Positions 58,401 through 64,000 of a DNA stretch of 64,000 bases are shown here, one piece after another. The position numbers and the translations under genes were made by a program. The stretch covers positions 7,517,001 to 7,581,000 of the forward strand of contig NC_134442.1 in the NCBI RefSeq assembly GCF_030867145.1. The letters run 5' to 3'. The first letter of the stretch is position 1; every line of letters starts with the position of its first letter. Under the pieces are notes generated by a model, which was not told the origin of the DNA, did no database searches, and saw only the letters and a program-made list of their open reading frames with translations. This stretch comes from Opisthocomus hoazin (Eukaryota > Chordata > Aves > Opisthocomiformes > Opisthocomidae).

Positions 58401-61400
58401 GTGCAGAGACCCTGTTCTGCAGGACAATTTCGGGCAGCCCAGGCTGCACATCCACCTTCATAGCCCTGCAGCCGTCCTTGGGAGAAGGGAACTGCTTTGC
58501 CCTGTACCTGTCGTGGTGCAGCAGGCAAGTCCTTCTTTGCAGCACATTCTCACCTACAGCAAGAGAAAAACTGTGATATTCCTCAAGGTCCATCCCGTAG
58601 TCTGGGGGATGTGACAGCTTTAGGAGATCTTTCCACAAAGTGCAGATATGTTGCCCTTCACGTGGAGACTTACCGTGTCAATGGCTGAAAAAATCTTTCT
58701 CTCATTGAGCTCTCGGCATTCTCCCACCCCACACTGCCTTGAACCTCTCTGTCTCACTCCTCTCCCCTCTGTGCCTGCAGGCAGTGCCCTCAGCCCTGCT
58801 GTGCTTTGCAGAGGAGCTGCTCCTGGGCAGAGCTGTCTCTTTGAAGTGTTTCCCTGTTGCCATGAGCTCCCTCCATCCCAGGAGCCCAGCTCAGATCAGC
58901 ATCACAAGACTGCCCAATGTGTCTCTGGTTCTGCCCTCTCTGGGCTCCCTCGAGGTGTCCCTGGGGTTCCAGGGGAACACGCTGTGAAACAGGATGAAGT
59001 CATCACTCATGTTCCCTCCCTCTGTTAGGGAGAAACACTTCTATTCTACAGTGTCATATCTTTATTGGAAAAACAGTTAGAAACAAAAGTCATCTTTCCT
59101 TGCCCCATCATTAGACAGGACAACCAGAGAGTGACAGGGAGGGATCTCCTTTACCCCTGCTGAGGGAAGGGTTTCAGCCTATTCATCTGAGGCGTCTCAT
59201 CCTTGATCTGAAGTCCTGGGGCTAGAAGAGGACTCAGCTCACTCTCATGCACACCACAAAGCCACAGGAGGTGGGATTCCTCTTGCCTCAGTTCAGATGG
59301 GCACCAAATAGGCTTCTGCATGGGAGCTCCTTGTCTCAACTCCCTTGATTATTGATAAATATGGAGGGCAGGAGGAAGAACTTTAGACACAGATACCTGG
59401 TGACAGGATTGGTTTTGAAGGTGACCAAGATGCTTGCGGCCAACTGCAAGCTCTATTGGAGCAGTTCATAGAGACACAGCAGCGTCTGAGAGCACCTTCC
59501 TGGAGGCTGGTGGGAAATGCCTTTGGTCAACTTCAATGACAGAAAGTGCCCACATTCAAGAGAACTGAACCTGCAAATATTTCTATATGTCCAGGACTGT
59601 TGATCGATGTAATCAGCTTGACCATATGGAGTCCTGCGGCACAGGGAGAGGCAGGTCTCTTTCTTTCTATTCTCCATCAGCTGTATTGTCCGCATGGCCT
59701 TAACAGTATGATGCGATTTGTCTCATGTGCATCCCTTCATTGCCTAACCTCATTCAGGGCAGCTGAATCCTCATGTATTTTACATTTAAAGACATCTATG
59801 ACTATTGAAGGTGCCAGGACTCTCCAGGAAAACAGCATGCACCTGACATGCACAGCACAGGTCCTATGCGGGAACCCCATCCCCACTCAGATTCGCTGTG
59901 TGACAGGCACCACCCAGGGCATCTCACACAGATTTGGTGCCTTTGGGCAGTGATGGAATCCCACCGCTGCAGTGACACAAGTTCTGTCCCTTCTCTATCC
60001 AGTGGATGAACAGCAGAGCGTGAACAGCAAGCACTTCACAGCAGGGTCTTCACTTGAGGGCATTCCCTCTCAAACTCTGCTCGTTGTTCTCTCCTCCTTT
60101 ATTTAACCATCCCTTTGATGTCACAATCATGGATCAGGCTGATAATTTTCACAGTGACATCCACACCCAAGGACATTTTCGACATCATCTCTTCCTTCCT
60201 GAGATCAGCTTCACCTCCACCACACCTCAGGGCTGCAGAGACACAGCAGACATCAAACTCCTTTCCTGGCATTGTCAAAAGCAGGGTTTGCTCTCTTGGT
60301 GGGCACCTCGCTTCTCCTTTACATTGCCACCTGTCATCCCCTCCAGCATGTCTCTGCTCTGAAGCAAAGCCTTTGCACACACAAGGCCTTGGGCCCTTGG
60401 TAGCAGGTTTCTTTTTGCCAGTCAGCTCTCAGCACAGATGGGCCACAGCTGAGGGGCTGCAGCCCAGACATGCACCAATGGCCTCAGCCTGGGGCACAGA
60501 GAGGAGGAGCTGGAGTCCCTCAGGGCATCTCTTCATCCCACTTGGAGGGAAGAACAACTGAGGCATGTTGAGACAGCTGACATGAGTGAGGTGCTGTGAT
60601 GGGTGGATACAGGATGAGAAGGAGAGACAGGCCAGAAAGCTCAGGAGGTTGGTGTCCTGAGTGAGAAGGAGCTGCTTAGTGTGTGGAGCTCCTCTACGGG
60701 ATGAACAAGCTGAGTGAGTCTTTATCAGTCAGAGTCAGGGGAGAGGCTGGTAAGAGTGACGTCCTGGTGGGAGGCAAAGAATGAATTAATGTCCCTTTGC
60801 TGACCTCAATTACCTTGGCATTCCCTGGAAGGGGAGCACCATAGCATGCAATTAGTCCTGGAGGTTTCTGGAGAGCCTGGGTGAAGACACAGCTTGGGGC
60901 ACCAATCTTTGTACCTCAGCTGTCAGATTGTTCAAGAGTGGTGATGCTCATATGCATCTGTTAGTCAAAAAGAATGAAAAGCTGGTTCAAGGATGTAAAA
61001 ACCTGTGTCGACTGTCGCTGTCATAACTGTGAAATAGGGAACTCTGATCTCCCAAGGAGGAGAGCAGAAAAATGCAGATGCTGTGCCTCAAAGAAGCTGA
61101 TTTTGGCCTACTCTTGTGACTTTTAGTGAGTGAGCCCATGTGAGCAGCACACAAGGGCAACAGAGCTCAGCACAGCTGGTCTTCAAGGACAGTGTCTTCC
61201 AGGCAGGAGACTGTGCATGTCAATAGTCAGGACAAGAAGCAGAACTATCAGGAGAGAAGGTTGGGCAAATAAGAAACTCAGGGAGAAGCTCCATGAATAA
61301 AAGGGAGCATACAAGAGATGGATGCAAGGATGGAAACAAAGGAGGAATTCAGAAATGCTATTGGTTTTAGAAAAGCCAGAGCTCTGCTAGAGTTGACATT

Positions 61401-62290
61401 TGCAAGGGAGTTAAAGGCCACAGCAATGAATGGTTACTCCTTTAGAACAATTAATAAAGAAACAAAGATAGTGTGTGGCCACTGCAGAATTCAGGAAGAG
61501 CAGAGGTGAAAAGGTCTGAAATTACCTGTGTCCTCTTTGCCTCAGACTCCACCTGCAAGGTCTCCCTGTTCTGGGTATCTAAGAGGAAGAACCCTAGGTG
61601 AAACACAGCAGTGGACGGAGATCAAGTCAGGGGTCACTTAGATAAGGTCAACCCTTTATAACCCACTGGACCAGAGGGGATGAGTCCAAGGATGTTGAGA
61701 GACCAGGCTGATGTCATAGCAGGGCTACTCTGATACACGATGGAATTTCATTGTGACTGGAGAAAGCAGAAAGCAACTCTTCTTACATCTTGTAGAGACC
61801 CAAGGACTGATCAGGGGAATTACAGGCTGCAGAGACAGAAGCAAGGAGCTGTGTGGCTGGGCAGCAGCTCTCTGGAAATGGCGCTGGTGGTCCTTGACTT
61901 CATTAGGCAAACCACGAGCCAGCAGCAAAGGCAGCCAACAGCATCCTGGGCTGTATGAGCAGGAGACCAGCCAAAAGCAGTGATTGTCACCCTCTGCTCA
62001 GCACCTTTCACTCCACACCCTGCACAATGACAGTGAGACAATGGCAAAGAGGAACAGGTTCACTGGAGGGCCACTAAGGTGGTAATCCTCCACTGTCCTT
62101 CAAGTGTTTGTGTGATTTCCCTAAAAGCATCAATATCTGCAACAACAACAACCAGACAACTAATCTGCCTAATTATAAATATCTGCAGGGGAGCAATCTG
62201 CATCTGTGGTAGCCCCTCTGGGCAATGTCAGTGGAATCAGTATTTGCAACACCTAATCCACAAGTACATGTCTGAAGACCTTCAGATGAA
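55430..62290. repeat. OR segmental duplication, unit 3 (minus orientation)
   Basis: Inverted relative to 28200-36560, with the OR at 56.1-57.0 kb and long matching flanks on both sides. The position that holds a CR1 insertion in unit 1 is uninterrupted here (near 60160). The flanks 57.1-62.3 kb hold no other gene that I can recognise. Confidence 0.8.
56062..56985 (-). CDS. Olfactory receptor, OR14-like, intact
   Basis: 307 residues, ATG at 56983-56985, eleven bases after a splice-acceptor-like AG (TATTTTCCCAG, minus strand). The N-terminus Met-Pro-Asn-Gly-Ser-Ser has a glycosylation site. Seven helices carry the motifs HRLHTPMYFFL, MAYDRYIAICKPLHY, KAFSTCLPH and NPLIYS. Its length equals the sister gene at 35046-35969, and it ends in the same VTGCS; these two are closest relatives by C-terminus. 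It is predicted to be an odorant receptor coupled to olfactory G protein in the sensory cilia membrane. No defect is visible. An open frame continues upstream of the ATG but through intron-like sequence, so I kept the canonical start. Confidence 0.95.
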   Translation of the reverse strand: MPNGSSITEFVLLEFADKRELQLLHFWLFLAIYLAALLSNGLIITAIACDHRLHTPMYFFLLNLSLLDLGSISTTVLKSMANSLWNTRAISFTGCAAQLFLSIFFVGAEHCLLTVMAYDRYIAICKPLHYESLLGSRRCVHMAAAAWGSGFLNALLHTANTFSIPLCKGNAVEQFFCEIPQILKLSCSHSYLREGGLLVVSVSLVFGCFVFIVLSYVQIFRAVLRIPSEQGRHKAFSTCLPHLAVVSLFISTVVFAYLKSPSISFPLLDLVVAVLYAVVPPAVNPLIYSMRNQELKDAVQKLVTGCS

Positions 62291-62626
62291 GGATGATCTT
62301 GAAAAAGTCACCATATGTATTCCGAGGCAGCATGGACCCTGCTAATTTCCCTCCCCAGAGAGTAGCAGAGGCTGGATCAGCTCCTCAGGACACACTCCTT
62401 ACCAGGAAGCCACAGGCATGGGGGAGCTCACCTGGTTCTTAAGGGCACATCACTCAGCATCTGTTTTGATCCATGTGGTGCTTTTCTGTGACTCTTTCTG
62501 CAGATGCGTACGGAAAAAGACAGCAGTTTCATAAGAGATATCCGTAAAGGCCCTGCTAGGCATGAGAAAGCTCACCATGAGGCAGCAAAGAAGACTGTAA
62601 TAATCACCAGGAAAATCAAGGAAGAA

Positions 62627-62765
62627 TATAGAATCGTAGAATATCTTGGGTTGAAAGGGACCTTTTAAAGTCATCTAGTCCACCCCCCTACTTTGAGCAG
62701 GGACGTCTTCAACTAAATCAGGTTGCTCAGAGCCCCATCCAACCTGACTTTGAATGTGTTAAAAC
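62627..62765 (-). repeat. CR1 3'-end fragment
   Basis: On the minus strand it runs from AACACATTCAAAGTCAGG to a terminus CTACGATTCTATATTC. The CAACCTGATTTAGTTGAAG and GGTCCCTTTCAACCC blocks are typical of CR1. Confidence 0.8.
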
Positions 62766-63302
62766 ATGCTCTTCTGTATATTCAGAATTCATCTTTTTTG
62801 TCAAGCAGTATTTTTAGGTCTGATATTCTTAGCATAGTCTCTGTTAAGAATTTGCATAGATTCTGCAACAGAATTTTTCTCCTGCTCTCTGCAATATATT
62901 TTTTGCTTTTTTTCCTTCTTATACTCTTTTGCATTCCATTCATTTAACAGTAAACAAACAATATTTATTGTCTGTGCAAGTAAAGACTCTTACCAAGAAT
63001 ATTAGTTACACTTGAAATTCTGAAATAATTGTTCTTTTCAAAGGTATATGCAGATAATACACAACTGTTTGCTGTGGACATGAGGCTTCACATGTTCAGA
63101 ATACATTTGATATTGTACAAGTGAGTCAAAAGATTCTTTATCTGTTATTTTTAATAGACTCAAAAGCTGTACATACTAGAAAAAATACTGAAAAAATATT
63201 TTGGAAAATGGTTAAGGTTGAAAGCTTCCATGTCTGTTAAGTTTCAGTTTACATGACTTTTCTTATGCTGTTTATGTCAATACTTAATGCTCTTCCTCCT
63301 CT
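62766..63302. other. AT-rich spacer before the terminal ERV
   Basis: Markedly AT-rich, with short open frames only. No recognisable gene or repeat. Confidence 0.4.
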
Positions 63303-63884
63303 TGTCACCGAAAATCCTGGAATAAACCTCGTAACACCACTGTAGTGTTAAAAGGCAGGCATTCTTTATTGCAGCGCTGGATGCACGAGGGATAATTCCT
63401 CCAGACGTGCATACCTCATAACTTTTCCATGCAGTTTATATAGATCAAAGATATATATATTTATTTTATTCATGCATATTCAATATTATTCTCTTTGCCG
63501 ACTGATGTAAACTTTCTCGCTTCTTACGTAGATTGTTGCGCAGACTCAGTCACCCTCTTCTATTATTTCTTTTTGGGTAGGTGGTATTACTTGCATAGGG
63601 GGTCAGTGAGTCGGTGGTCGCGGTCTCCCCCTGCCGGAATCACCTTTTGCCCACTAGGCTCGCAATCTTGGCAAACCTGGTCAGTCTCTTCAGTCCGTTT
63701 CACAGAACCACACTCCATCATTTCTCTTAACAGAAACACTATTACCTACTATGGTTAGCGTTAATGGTTACCTGGAGAATAGACCTCTGTTCCCAGACCT
63801 GATGTCCAGGTGGGTCGGGCTGTACCAGGAACACGGCAGCACTGTTCTTGTTTATGGTCAACTGATTCTATCACCCTGGATACA
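63303..63884 (-). repeat. 3' LTR of a second ERV1-family element (minus strand)
   Basis: The reverse complement matches the ERV1 LTR along its length but is clearly diverged. It starts TGTATCC and ends GGTGACA, with TATATAAA (about 63437-63444) and AATAAAG (about 63366-63372). Because the purine tract lies on its right side, this is the 3' LTR of an element that extends beyond the window's right edge. Confidence 0.88.
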
Positions 63885-64000
63885 TTTCCCCCTTTTCGAA
63901 GTGTTGAAATAATAATTACTTTCAATACTTCCATGTTAAATCAAATTACATTTCATTACACATTGATTCAATATCTATTGCTAATAATGATCAAATTCTA
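63885..64000 (-). mobile_element. Internal 3' end of the terminal ERV1-family element
   Basis: Minus-strand polypurine tract GAAAAGGGGGAAA (63885-63897), preceded by sequence that matches the ERV1 region just upstream of its own purine tract (TGGAAGTATTGAAA). The rest of the element lies outside the window. Confidence 0.8.

Overview
The window is vertebrate nuclear DNA, almost certainly from a bird. The evidence is CR1 LINEs with the typical avian 3' terminus, three olfactory receptor (OR) genes of the highly uniform avian OR14-like (gamma-c) type, a spliced acrosin-like serine protease gene, and several avian-type endogenous retroviruses (ERVs) and LTRs. There are no bacterial operons, CRISPR arrays or recognisable tRNA/rRNA genes.

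Left part (1-20.9 kb), GC-rich and duplicated. The sequence at 1-4128 is repeated at 13.62-17.61 kb. Each copy carries the 3' end of the same ERV (ERV1), the same GC-rich block with an array of ATTGG (inverted CCAAT) boxes every ~68 bp, and a piece of an acrosin-like gene. The right-hand ERV1 is complete end to end (9251-15239, 4-bp target duplication ACCT). Its LTRs are nearly identical but its genes are gutted. A gene with a complete acrosin-like catalytic domain lies at 18.6-20.7 kb on the minus strand; the two other acrosin copies are fragments. Between 6.3 and 9.0 kb lie two long arrays of a degenerate 21-bp repeat with alternating T and A tracts about 10.5 bp apart.

Middle (21.0-28.2 kb): a minus-strand class I-like ERV (ERV2) with gag, protease, RT, RNase H, integrase and a nearly open env. 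Its 5' end is truncated, and a plus-strand LTR of alpharetrovirus-like layout sits in its 3' LTR region.

Right part (28.2-62.3 kb): an OR cluster built by segmental duplication. A plus-strand unit (28.2-36.5 kb) and a minus-strand unit (55.4-62.3 kb) are inverted copies, with a third minus-strand unit at ~45.9-50 kb and a gene-less partial copy at 52.6-54.5 kb. Two ORs are intact single-exon genes (45.9-46.8 and 56.1-57.0 kb). The one at 35.0-36.0 kb has lost its usual ATG. A decayed OR of another subfamily lies at 37.7-38.5 kb. CR1 copies, including one with a 565-codon open RT frame at 39.1-40.8 kb, and solo LTRs were inserted among them. The window ends in a second, older ERV1-family element on the minus strand (3' LTR 63303-63884).

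The cellular genes are sensory receptors and a sperm-type protease; everything else of substance is repeats. Homology calls rest on motif recognition by eye, not on database searches.
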